Shown here: one piece after another, positions 1-8,280 of the stretch
Position numbering within the stretch: position 1 is the first letter of the stretch
Layout of the letters: each line of letters starts with the position of its first letter
Source of the DNA: Entrophospora sp. SA101
Lineage: Eukaryota > Glomeromycota > Glomeromycetes > Entrophosporales > Entrophosporaceae
Reading direction: 5' to 3'
Assembly (NCBI GenBank): GCA_958430865.1
Contig: CAUDNR010004177.1
Coordinates: 17,854-30,827, forward strand
Length of the DNA: 12,974 bases
The notes under the pieces: generated by a model
What the model saw: only the letters and a program-made list of their open reading frames with translations
Database searches by the model: none
Told to the model about the DNA's origin: nothing
Program-made: the position numbers and the translations under genes

Positions 1-300
1 ATTGCATTTTTGATTGTGAATTTTTTCCCAAATCTGTCGCTGTGGCGCAGAAAGTTGTAGGGACTAGGTGTCCTGCATCATACCAATGTTCACTTTGTCT
101 GGTTTTGTTGCAGCATGCCCCATATACACTATTTTTATAAATAAATAAATAATAATAAAATAATTACTGTCTTGATTCAGATTCAATATTATAGAAAAAA
201 ACATATGATTTTGTTCACTATATAGAGTGAAAGTGTTCAATTCTCATTAAAACTATATGGGACCTTTTTCTAGCAAAAACAACCTTCCATAAAAATAGAG
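1..300. other. Intergenic DNA with one arm of a dispersed repeat
   Basis: No open reading frame or RNA gene is recognisable here. A stretch around 85-120 (containing TTCACTTTGTCTGGTTTTGT) reappears in reverse complement near 8778-8815 with a few mismatches, so part of this segment belongs to a dispersed repeat. From 130 on the sequence becomes AT-rich and featureless. Confidence 0.4.
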
Positions 301-317
301 TAGCATAGTGGAAATTA

Positions 318-668
318 GTCACAGATCATCAAAAAATGACCAACATAACCAACAAAACATAAGTTACAGTGAATGGTCTTGTAATAAAAAAGTAGGCAAT
401 AAACTGGACTTCAAATGCATCTCAATTGGATCTCCAACTTAGAGAGATGAAAACTATATGCTAGTGAAGTTTCAAGGAAAACAGGTTCTGTGTAACATAT
501 TGGACAAAACAAATATCACAATTATTTGTTGAAGAAGCTATAAATGATTCAACAATGAAACATAATAATGAATCTATTAGATATAAATATGGAATGGGTT
601 GGAGATGGTATGACTTTAGTTCACTATTTAAAAATAGCTTTAGAAATTTACCAAATATAACAAAATAA
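318..668 (+). pseudogene. Decayed coding fragment, unrecognised family
   Basis: Two overlapping reading frames look protein-like but neither is intact. The first (318 to about 465) runs through SEWSCNKKVGNKLDFKC, meets a TAG, then continues with RDENYMLVKFQGKQ. The second (468-668) begins right after stop codons and reads through YWTKQISQLFVEEAIND and YKYGMGWRWYDFSSLFKN to a TAA. The aromatic, charged composition and the hand-over between frames suggest one ancestral coding sequence broken by a frameshift and a nonsense change. I do not recognise the family. It may be a gene carried by a repeat, since the surroundings hold other repeat debris. No start codon or splice structure can be assigned. 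Confidence 0.35.
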
Positions 669-805
669 ATTCATCATCTTGTTGCTCCAAAAACAAGTAT
701 TTCCAAAAATTTCAATGGCCTTAATATAACTAATACAAGGTTCTGGTTCTATTTCTGACTCATGAGAATCTGATAATTATTACTTCATCTGTAACAATTG
801 TCTTC
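655..805 (-). pseudogene. Possible C-terminal remnant of a pogo/Tigger-type transposase
   Basis: On the minus strand one frame reads SHESEIEPEPCISYIKAIEIF, and after a frame change the next reads WKYLFLEQQDDEFILLYL. An acidic stretch followed by a helix with the 'LEQQDDEF' pattern resembles the extreme C-terminus of CENP-B/Tigger/pogo-family DDE transposases, which are common in AT-rich fungal genomes. Only about 45 residues are present and the catalytic DDE domain is absent, so this is at best a tail fragment. The family call rests on pattern memory and could be wrong. A separate pogo-like transposon end lies at 12799, but nothing ties the two together. Confidence 0.3.
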
Positions 806-854
806 CTTTTCATTTTATTTAATAATAATAATAATCATTTTAATCATTAATAAT

Positions 855-1269
855 TTAGATTATATCAAATGCATCTATAGTTTCAACCACTATAATTAAC
901 ATATCAAAAAAAGAATTTACAGAAACTCTCAACATTTTTATATTTGTACATTCAAAATTTCTAATAATAATAAATTAATAAATTATTAAATTATTAATAA
1001 ATTTTTAAAAAAAAAAGTTATATTAAAAATTTACTCGCATAATAAGTTTATCATCTTGTGCAATAATACTTCGTTTAACTTGGTCACTTCTAAGCTCTTT
1101 ATCAACATTTAAAACCTTTTCAGCTATTTTTGCTAATCTTGAAGAGGGAAATGTAATTGTAAAGTCCCTAAACAAACAAATTCAGTAAATAAATAATAAA
1201 TCTAAAGTATTAATTAATTGATTGAATTTTTTAAAAAATTTACATTAAATAATCTAATTTATTGGACAT
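855..1269 (-). CDS. PCC1: Pcc1-like subunit of the EKC/KEOPS complex (3 exons, 86 aa)
   Basis: Exons on the minus strand are 1269-1244, 1167-1039 and 960-855 (26+129+106 = 261 nt, 86 residues plus TAA). Pcc1 is the small dimerisation subunit of KEOPS/EKC, which makes t6A37 on ANN-decoding tRNAs and has reported roles in telomeres and transcription. Recognisable blocks are FTITFPSSRLAKIAEKVL (11-28), NVDKELRSDQVKR (29-41) and KMLRVSVNSFFDML (60-73), matching the family order of an N-terminal strand, the 'sxDkE..' block and the helix after 'LRv'. The length equals that of fungal Pcc1 proteins. Intron 1 (1243-1168) is GTAAAT...TTTAG. Intron 2 (1038-961) keeps frame only as a GC-AG intron (GCGAGT...ATTAG); splicing at the nearby GTAAAT would hit a stop. 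The start is the only ATG that joins in frame to exon 2. The gene stands alone. Confidence 0.85.
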
Positions 1270-2135
1270 TTTTTTTTTAATTTTTAATTTTGTAAAATTT
1301 CTCGTGTTACTATTTTATACCTTGAAATTTTTGGTGTTACTAAAATGTCAAAATGATCACCCGACTTTGAAAATTTAATATTATATAAAAATAAAAACAT
1401 TGTATTGTTCAGGTAACAATGAAACTTTAATCAAAATCATTTCTAAAAAAAAAAATTCTCTCTTCTTTTAACATATACATAGTCAGCCCCGTTGAACCGA
1501 AGACGTTTGTGCAATAACTTTTGGATTAATAAATGTCACGTATCACATGATCTGTATTGACTTTGCCAGTAATTACCTAAAATGGAAAGTGCTGAAATTT
1601 CATAAAATTTTTATACAACTTTCAAAAATTTCTTCAGTAATCTTATTCTTCTAATCAATTACAGTTTTATTTTTTAATTACATATTTTTATGGGCCCCTG
1701 AAGCCTTTTAAAGATAACTTCCAAAATTGATGTTTATGACAATCCAAAAAATTTTTGAACCATATACTTTTTTAGCTTAATATATTATGGTCAGCCAGCA
1801 AGGACAAAAAATATAGCAAACTGTTGAAAAAAGAATTACAATACTCATAAATCTAGATAGTTCATCTAACAAAAATATTTCTTTTGTATATCTAGCATAA
1901 GTGTTTAGATTTCTTTCTAAAAATCAAATTGCTAAGGGTCTGAATGAATCAATGTAATTCGAACCTATAAATAATTGGATTGAATTAGTTCAAATCTAAT
2001 TCAAATATATGCCATATGAAATAATTGGAATACTGCACAATTTTAAAAGGGTGTATTTGGAAATAAATGGTTTCAAAGTCAAAAAAATATTTGGCTTTTC
2101 ATTTACAAATGTGAAATGGTTCCATACTTCACTTC
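1270..2135. other. AT-rich intergenic region, no gene seen
   Basis: The first part is the presumed upstream region of the PCC1-like gene, with long A and T tracts. No convincing coding segment was found on either strand. A small perfect hairpin (TTGAATTAG / CTAATTCAA, 1980-1988 and 1996-2004, 7-nt loop) is present. The segment around 1490-1560 is less AT-rich but gave no recognisable product. Confidence 0.4.
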
Positions 2136-2493
2136 TTGTTCTTGTTCTTCTTTGAACACATTGCACCATGCCTGTTGAGAAGTAATTGTAGAGGCATCAT
2201 TTTCAATAATGCAATTATTGTCATTCATGAATTGTGCAATTGTAAATTGTATCATTTTTTAATATTAATATTAAGTCATGATGATGATCACATAGAAGAA
2301 GCAAATAATCATGATTCTGAAAAACCATCAATCTATTGTCATTAATCACAAAAAAGAAAAGCTAACCAAGAGGGACTTTACTAATTCTAATGAAATTAAT
2401 AATCATAATCCTCAACCTGATTCTTTAAAATCCCAAACAAGGAAAAAATATAAACATAAGAAAGTTAATGAAAGAAGAAATCATCAAAAATAA
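2136..2493 (+). pseudogene. Doubtful decayed coding stretch
   Basis: Two short overlapping frames (2136-2345 and 2311-2493) carry charged, asparagine-rich text such as HDDDHIEEANNHDSEK and NPQPDSLKSQTRKKYKHKK. This looks more protein-like than random AT-rich DNA, and a frame change near 2320-2345 would join the two. No domain is recognised and no splice sites clearly connect the pieces. Random low-complexity DNA is an equally good explanation. Confidence 0.15.
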
Positions 2494-2686
2494 AATGAAC
2501 TTTTTTCAACTGTATTTAAAAGTGATCAACATTATAATTTAAAATTTTACTCCATATAATTGGTCTACATTTCAATTTCTTTAAATCTATATTCATATGA
2601 CATGTTTTTGATCAATTCTCATTCTATTCATCCATTTACATCTTCTTGCAATAACAACAACATTGCCAAACCCTGAAATTAAAACA

Positions 2687-3025
2687 AAAAATCTTTAAAA
2701 GATCAAAAAGATCATCCAGCTTATTCAGGCAATGGATAAGTTATAATGATAAAGTAATATCCAAAGAATTCAAATAATAATTATGTATTATTACTTTATT
2801 AATAATTTGTGCATTGATGGGTTTAAACAAGGTTCTTTTTATTTTTTACAAACAACCAGTTTTTATTTAATAATTTAATCATTGTTTAGGTAATGAATGA
2901 AACAAAATTTATAAATGATTATCATGGCATATCAAAAAACTATGTCCAAAATAGACAAAATTAAAATTAAAAAAGGTGCTGAAATTTTAGTTAGTCATGG
3001 TAAAGGATTTTGGAAGAGAAGATAA
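2687..3025 (+). pseudogene. Broken SET-domain (lysine methyltransferase-like) gene fragment
   Basis: Scattered pieces match the order of SET-domain motifs. KDQKDHPAYSGNG followed by a stop (to 2739) resembles the GxG entry. LCIDGFKQ (2807-2831) comes next, and then an apparent 58-nt intron (2832-2889, GT...TTTAG). GNE then TKFINDYHGIS (2890-2934) resembles the family 'GNEARFINDYR' substrate/SAM motif. KIKKGAEILVSHGKGFW (ending near 3013) resembles the C-terminal 'kkGEEilvdYGk.yW' block, with a stop at 3023-3025. A 4-nt tandem duplication (ATGA ATGA around 2894-2901) shifts frame right after GNE, and roughly 20 residues are missing between the last two motifs. The motif order is convincing but no product could be made. 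SET-domain genes are numerous in some mycorrhizal fungi, so this is probably a dead paralogue. Confidence 0.55.
2749..2799. repeat. Small inverted repeat (11-bp arms)
   Basis: ATAAAGTAATA at 2749-2759 is perfectly complementary to TATTACTTTAT at 2789-2799, with a 29-nt AT-rich spacer. It lies inside the broken SET-domain fragment, between two of its motifs, so it may be a small insertion or hairpin that helped disrupt it. Chance is possible in DNA this AT-rich. Confidence 0.3.
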
Positions 3026-3144
3026 ATCAGTCAATTGATTTGGTTTATTAATATTTTTTTAATTGGAGGAAAAATATTTTAAATTATTAACAAAATTAAT
3101 TATTAACATTGATCATTATATCGGATTAAAAATTTAACCTAATT

Positions 3145-3348
3145 CTATAGTCTCTCTAATGGATAGCTTTTATTCCTTTTCAAGTTTCCCTTTGAATCAA
3201 TTTCATTATTTCGGAATGCCAAATCATCTTTATTAATAATATAAGGCATAACATTTGCTGGTACCAATGAAAGTATATCAAAAAGAAATGTTTTATCATT
3301 CTTCTTCACATGACTTCTTTGATTATTATTGTTATTATTATTATTATT

Positions 3349-3386
<38 letters not shown>

Positions 3387-3960
3387 GCTGTTGTTGAGAT
3401 CTTAAACATGATTTTTGTGATTTTGATGATATTGGCATTGCTGTTGATGGTGGTTTGATTTTTGTTGATTCTTGAAGTTGATGTTGACGTTGATGATGTA
3501 AAGGTGTTTGTTGACTCGTTGGTTTATTTTGTTTCGGTAATGCTGGCCTTTTTACATCAACATTATCTGAAAAAATTCCAAAATCATGAGAAAAATAATA
3601 TTCATTATAATTCCAATACTGATTTCTATCATATCCATCATATTTCTTACTATTAATTTTACTATTGTATTTATTACTATCAATGCTATTATTATTATCC
3701 TGATTATTATTATGTAAAGAAGATTCTCTCAAAATTTTGATTTCATCTATCTCCATATTTGTTGTCACCATTTTTCTATCATTAGTTTCATTTTCACTGC
3801 TATCAATATCACCACCATTTTCACATATACCATAAAATTTATTATTATTACTAAAATCCTCATTATCATTAAAGACATTGTTCAAGTCGTCATTATTATC
3901 ATCATTATTGTTGTTGTTTAACCTTTTTCTCAACATTAATATTTTTTTGCGAGTTGCCAT
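3145..3960 (-). CDS. Asparagine/glutamine-rich low-complexity protein, function unknown
   Basis: An uninterrupted 271-residue frame starts with MATRKKILMLRKRL, a basic N-terminus, and runs into asparagine/aspartate-rich sequence (residues about 15-110). A histidine/glutamine/proline segment (about 140-175) follows, then a run of 16 glutamines (15 CAA, one CAG) directly followed by nine asparagines. The C-terminal stretch is less repetitive: FLFDILSLVPANVMPYII, then ..LKRNKSYPLERL. No enzyme domain, signal peptide or membrane segment is visible. Q/N-rich tracts of this kind are typical of fungal transcription or RNA regulators and prion-like proteins, but that is composition and not a family match. 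The conserved-looking C-terminal 60 residues are the part most likely to identify it. The length in this simple-sequence background, and a TATA-like site upstream, support a real gene. Undetected introns cannot be excluded. Confidence 0.65.
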
Positions 3961-4021
3961 TTATTTTACTGTAAAGAAAATATTTGTTTGGTTTGCCAAA
4001 ATATACGCGATTTTTATTCAT

Positions 4022-4087
4022 CCAATCAGAAGCAACAAAAGCAAATTAGTTAATTGATTATTTTTGTAGATCAATTCTAAATTTATA
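4022..4087 (-). promoter_or_regulatory. Putative promoter of the Q/N-rich gene (TATA-like plus CCAAT)
   Basis: On the minus strand TATAAAT lies at 4087-4081, about 120 nt upstream of the ATG at 3960. A CCAAT pentamer (plus-strand orientation) occurs at 4022-4026. The placement suits a fungal core promoter, but in DNA this AT-rich a TATA-like string is weak evidence. Confidence 0.3.
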
Positions 4088-4107
4088 TCACATTGCTCAA
4101 TGAATGA

Positions 4108-4475
4108 ACGACCTTGAAAATGTTACCAACCAATATTCCTTACATGTTCTCAAGCTTAATGGTAGTGTGGCCTTGAAAATTTTGCCAATAAAATATTTGA
4201 GTTTAATGATAACCTCAAAAATGCTACCCCCCTTATATGTTCTAAGCTCAACAACGGTGACCTCGAAATTACTAATCAAATATTCCATATATGTTTTCAA
4301 GTCAACAGTGACCAATCAAATATCACATATATGTTTTCAAGCTCAATAATGTCCTTAAAATAAATATTTTTTATATGTTTTTGAGCTCAATGGCGATCTT
4401 GAAAATACTACCAATCCTTGTAATGTTTTCAAGCTCAATGAAGACCATAAAAGCTACCAATCAAATAAATATTCA
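4108..4475. repeat. Degenerate minisatellite, about eight units of 40-55 bp
   Basis: The block repeats the theme 'gaCCTTGAAAATgcTACCAATcaaatattcc' followed by 'TATATGTTTTCAAGCTCAATg'. The second half recurs near 4141, 4193 (degenerate), 4232, 4286, 4325, 4370 and 4419, giving spacings between about 39 and 54 nt. Units 2, 3 and 5 lack internal pieces, so the array has decayed by small deletions as well as substitutions. Short open frames across the block on both strands are by-products of the repeat. Confidence 0.75.
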
Positions 4476-4658
4476 TTTGTTTTTATTTCGTTTAAATAAT
4501 TTAAAAACACAGCATCATTAATTGTTTTCTGCTAAGATCTTGTATTAAGTTGGCAAAAAATCATTCACAGAATATAATAATATTCTATTATTATCCTATA
4601 TGTTGCACAATCCTGATAACTTATCTTAGTTCAATGATTGTAGTCTTGATTCAAAATG

Positions 4659-4773
4659 AATAAAGTTGGTGTCTGTACTGATTTGAAATTCTGCAGATTC
4701 CTATATTGCACAACTCTTATATTCTAAATCGTGCAACTGGTTGTACTTCTTAGTTGCAGACACCAACTTTATT
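4659..4773. repeat. 115-bp unit with perfect 17-bp terminal inverted repeats
   Basis: AATAAAGTTGGTGTCTG (4659-4675) is the exact reverse complement of CAGACACCAACTTTATT (4757-4773), enclosing 81 nt with no coding potential. This fits a very short MITE or the foldback end-product of a DNA element. No clear target-site duplication flanks it, so an RNA-level hairpin or a decayed element are alternatives. Confidence 0.6.
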
Positions 4774-5207
4774 GTTAAAGACGTTAATAAAGAAGAATAT
4801 CCGGCACCAGAGTAATCGATTAAATATTAAATTAGGAGTTTATCAAAGAAAAAAACCAATCCCTCGGAATTTTGATGCTAAACGGATCTCTGCCTAATTT
4901 GCATCTTACTTTTGAATACATGGTTTTTTGGAAAATTCTTTCTGTAGAACCAAACCACTTGTAGCAATTTGAATAAATGATTAAAAAAATAACAACCAAA
5001 TTGGATTTAGCATTTATTTCGGTTTTAAAGTTCCTCCCCTAATTACGGGTTTTAGATAAACTATAATTGTGACCAGGGTAATACAATTTCTCATTGCAAT
5101 GCATGCCAAGAAACATTCATTTTGAAAAATTCGCGAATAATGTTCGAATAGAAACTTAAAAATATGACCCAATCCAAAAAGGAATTTTTTATTTAGAGAC
5201 AATAATA

Positions 5208-5266
5208 AAATTCAAATTCAAATTCAAATTCAAATTCAAACTCAAATTCAAATTCGAATTCGAATT
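5208..5266. repeat. AAATTC hexamer array
   Basis: Nine tandem hexamers: five AAATTC, one AAACTC, two AAATTC and one GAATTC, plus a partial tenth unit. The variants towards the right end indicate point-mutation decay of a slippage array. Confidence 0.9.
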
Positions 5267-5435
5267 ATTTATTTGTTAATATTAATATTAATAATAATAA
5301 TATTAATAAATAAATAACAATCGAATAATCGAATGTTCCGTGGCGTACTAATCAAATTTGGAAATTACCGCAATTAATTACCAAATTTGTATATTCACAT
5401 AATGTCCTCAGAAATTAAAATCCGATTAGATTAAG

Positions 5436-5455
5436 GGTTTGGTTTGGTTTGGTTT
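5436..5455. repeat. (GGTTT)4 pentamer array
   Basis: Four perfect tandem GGTTT units. It is short and internal, and lacks the TTAGGG-type pattern of telomeric repeats, so it is a simple slippage repeat. Confidence 0.7.
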
Positions 5456-5896
5456 AAGATTAAATTTATCCTCAAATTAAATATTAATTTGATAACCTTG
5501 AAAATCTTTGAAGTGGAAAATGAAGGATATGCAATTTATTTTGTAACTATTTCAAATATTTGTGATATTTGTAATTATTTTGGACAGTCATAATTATTTC
5601 AGATATTCATAATTATTTGTATTTATTTTGAATATTTATAATCATTTTTTAAAATATTTATTTATTTATTTTGATTCGTAAATCTTAGAGGGTAAGATTT
5701 GTAAAATAAATCGATCAAATCCTAAGATTAAATAAATTTTGATCGACAAATTTATATATATATATTAATATCAATAAAAAAAAGTTCTAAATTACACTTA
5801 AAGGTCCTACTGTATTCCTCGATGAGAAGGACAAGTAAGAATAAGTGCGAGCTTCAGTGACATTATAGATTCTTCCGTTTGGTTTCAATGTAATAG

Positions 5897-6398
5897 ATCA
5901 TATGATTTACAAACATAGTCGATCACATATATATATAAATTTTCATAAGGATTTTTTTGGGGGTTTGCGAATTTATTATTATTTTTTGGAGCCACAAAAA
6001 AAACAAATTGGTGACCATCGTTGGCAAACGTCGCAAAACTCAAAATAACTCTTAAACTATTATGATATATTCAAATAAAAGTTTATGTTTTAGATTCACT
6101 TTTTGATGCTCTTTAAACTTATAGAGAGCTTTTTACAATTTTACTTACATAAAATTTTGTAACATATATTCACAACTTTTACTTTGATTTTCTAGCTTAA
6201 AATAAATGCCATTGTTTAAAAAAAAGAGCTCTATTACTTTATTATCCTATTTCTCTAGTATTTTTAAAAAACTTAACTCGGAGTCAGTATATCTATTCTT
6301 TAAAGAGTTTACTATCGAAAAAACAGATCGTCAAAAAACTGTCATGAAAATTTGTGATCGACTATGTTTGTAAAAATCATATTATGTAGGGACACCCC
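5897..6398. mobile_element. TIR element, copy A (left end truncated or decayed)
   Basis: This is a non-coding element related to the one at 9331-9802. The right inverted repeat is complete (6353-6398, ending GGGACACCCC). On the left only the inner part survives (5897-5927, ATCATATGATTTACAAACAT and onward), and the outer GGGGTGTCCC is replaced by unrelated sequence. The left half is clearly diverged from copy B, including about 30-40 nt around 5985-6035 that copy B lacks. From 6148 rightwards it is virtually identical to copy B. No transposase is encoded, so it is a MITE-like, non-autonomous element. Confidence 0.7.
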
Positions 6399-6819
6399 AA
6401 TAAAAGAAGTACAACGAAAAAGAAAAATGGTAGAATGAATGTTTTGTTTTCAAAAATCAATATTTATAAATTTGCCTGGAGTTGATTTACCTAGTAAACA
6501 ATTACACCAAAAAATTACGATAAGCAAAAAAAAAAAATCAATTTCTACAAGTACGGAAATAAAACAATGACAAAATGATTTTTTTAAAGTATTCAAAAAA
6601 TATGAAAAGGGAATATCATTTTTTAAGATGAAAAATTTATATTAACGTGTTCATAAAATTGCATATAAATAAGCATGTATCGTATTAAAAATTCCAACCT
6701 TCAATTCCTCAAGCTCTCTTTAATGACAAAATTACAATCAAAGAAAAGAAATTAATAATAATAATAAACGATAATAATAATTGCACTTTGATAAATAATA
6801 ATAATAAATAATAATAACA
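6399..6819 (+). repeat. Orphan copy of the ammonium-transporter leader/promoter
   Basis: This segment is a near-perfect copy of 9803-10224, the region directly upstream of the transporter ATG. It includes the TATA box (TATAAATA, 6664-6671), a pyrimidine-rich likely start region (about 6697-6720), a 10-codon upstream ORF (6723-6755) and the TAA microsatellite. No transporter coding sequence follows. Identity stops after the A that corresponds to the first base of the transporter ATG. Confidence 0.8.
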
Positions 6820-7826
6820 AATTTCTAATATTTGTATGTATTTATATGTCGTTGGTTTAGTATCGGATGGAAGAATAATTGTTTATGGTGATATTAAAAC
6901 CAGACGAATCAGCGATATTAGATACTGCAAAAAACCGTTTTTTTAATATTTATTCGGTTAATGGAAACATTAAGGTCGTCATCATACTTCAAATTTGTAT
7001 AATAATCATATGATACATAATTGTGTTTGGCTAAAATTGATACCTTCCTTATGATATTAGACACAAGTGACAACAGTCGATTTTATCGAAATAGAAAAAA
7101 GTACACTTGCGTTAATTACTAAAAACAACAACAATAATGATGAACTTGGCTGATAATGAGTTTGTTGACGATGGAATTAATACTAGTAATATTGAAATTA
7201 TAGCACCAATTAATATCAATAGTAATAGGATAGGGATACTAAAGTTGTTAGTTGATAATACCGTATTAACGAAAATTTACGAGTATTTATTTATTTAATA
7301 ATAAACTAAGAGGGATAAATTCTATATGTGTAGTTACATTTAATTGTTTATGAATTTGCTTGTAAATTTCAAAGTATTGTCCAAGTACAACTGACTAACT
7401 GCCTTTGTCTGTTATGTTGTGACAAACATTTAAGATTAAAATTACCCTAATAATGTAAGCCCTAAGTGCACAAGTATTTAGTCAACATGCAAAGTGCACG
7501 TTTTGAGGATAGAAATTACCACCAGAAGGCAAAACTCGATTATCTTAATCTCTTTTCTTTTAGCAACTGAAATATATGATTCACTTATGGAAGGTGAACT
7601 TAAAAGATGATCGACTGTATACTTGATAAATTCATCATTTTTTTAGATTGGATCGCGGTTAATCAAATCAATCTACTTAATAAAAACATTTGATAACGGA
7701 AAATATTAATGTGTATTCAAATCTTGAATTTACCAATAATTTATTATAACTATTTGCCACCTACACATTCTTTAATAATGAACTTATATACAAAGAGTAT
7801 ATAAATAAATTTATAAAGAACAAAAA
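6820..7826. other. Region after the orphan promoter, with two short unconfirmed ORFs
   Basis: The first ATG after the copied leader (6836) opens a 36-codon frame to 6946 containing VVGLVSDGRIIVYGDIKT. The 'DGRIIVYG' piece loosely recalls a kelch-repeat strand, but no second repeat follows. A second frame, 7137-7298, encodes 53 residues with NEFVDDGINTSNIEIIAP and no known motif. Between and after them the sequence is AT-rich with no convincing exons, and 7300-7826 shows nothing I can name. Confidence 0.3.
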
Positions 7827-8280
7827 TCATTCTTGAAAAAGGTATGTTGATTTTGATGTTTTAACATCAAAACCGTATAAAGTTTTTCCTCTACGTTTTA
7901 ATGCAAAAAGAACCTCCATAAGTGTCACTGTTTTCTTATTTTCATATTCCACATATGATACCACATCTCTAAGAACATGGTATAGAAAGTCTTTAAGAGC
8001 TGTTCTTGCCTCATCATAAATACCTGCTGAGATTCTTTTTACACCACCTCTTCGTGCCATTCTACGTATTGCTCCTCTTGTTACATTTTTAACATTTTCT
8101 TTGAACAATTTCTTAATAATTTATTTTATGTTTTATTTCACATCGTTAATAATTTATTATTTTTTAAATATCATTTTATTTAAAAGCACTTACACCTTGT
8201 CTTCTTACTGTTTTACCCCTTAAAGTTTTACCTCCAACACTAGAACTTCTAGTTTTTCCTTTACCCTGCCCAATTGCCAT
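7827..8280 (-). CDS. Divergent histone H4 variant (2 exons, 123 aa)
   Basis: Exon 1 is 8280-8194 and exon 2 is 8111-7827. The 82-nt intron (8193-8112) has a GTAAGT donor and a TTAAG acceptor in phase 0. The histone fold is unmistakable: [15 protein letters not shown] (43-57), then IYDEAR, and near the end [12 protein letters not shown] (99-110). Canonical H4 is among the most conserved eukaryotic proteins, yet by hand count only about 44 of 70 residues of the fold match it (residues 41-110). The tail is also unusual: [19 protein letters not shown] is longer than usual and does not reproduce the GKGGKGLGKGG acetylation pattern. A 13-residue C-terminal extension (DVKTSK...LFQE) replaces the usual GG end. 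The frame is intact and splicing is clean, so it is probably expressed or only recently silenced. It could be a specialised variant or an early pseudogene. No partner H3 gene is adjacent. Confidence 0.85.

Larger units (their letters stand above)
4774..5896. other. Intergenic region with simple repeats, no gene seen
   Basis: No credible gene was found on either strand. The short minus-strand frame at 5014-5202 has no recognisable domain and was not called. The region holds the hexamer array at 5208-5266, AT-only microsatellite at about 5275-5320, the GGTTT array at 5436-5455, and a loose repetition of 'ATAATTATTT..ATATTT' at about 5545-5670. A hairpin-forming pair is TCGATCAAA (5711-5719) with TTTGATCGA (5738-5746). 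Confidence 0.4.

Noticed and set aside
1953..1962. Minus-strand GGTTCGAA resembling a tRNA B box
   Set aside because: No A box, no acceptor stem and the B box lacks the final CC; no tRNA fold could be drawn.
2040..2170. Minus-strand RTRSEVWNHFTFVNEK resembling the start of a BED-type zinc finger (hAT transposase)
   Set aside because: The C..C and H..H/C ligands that should follow are absent, and the match is too short to call a remnant.
3255..3656. Plus-strand frames opposite the Q/N-rich gene
   Set aside because: They are shadows of the CAA/AAT runs (poly-V, poly-Y, poly-F) with no independent support.
4097..4349. Overlapping frames on both strands of 72 and 81 residues
   Set aside because: They fall entirely within the minisatellite and translate its repeat unit.
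5014..5202. Minus-strand 62-residue frame
   Set aside because: No domain, no splice context and no promoter; composition fits chance in AT-rich DNA.
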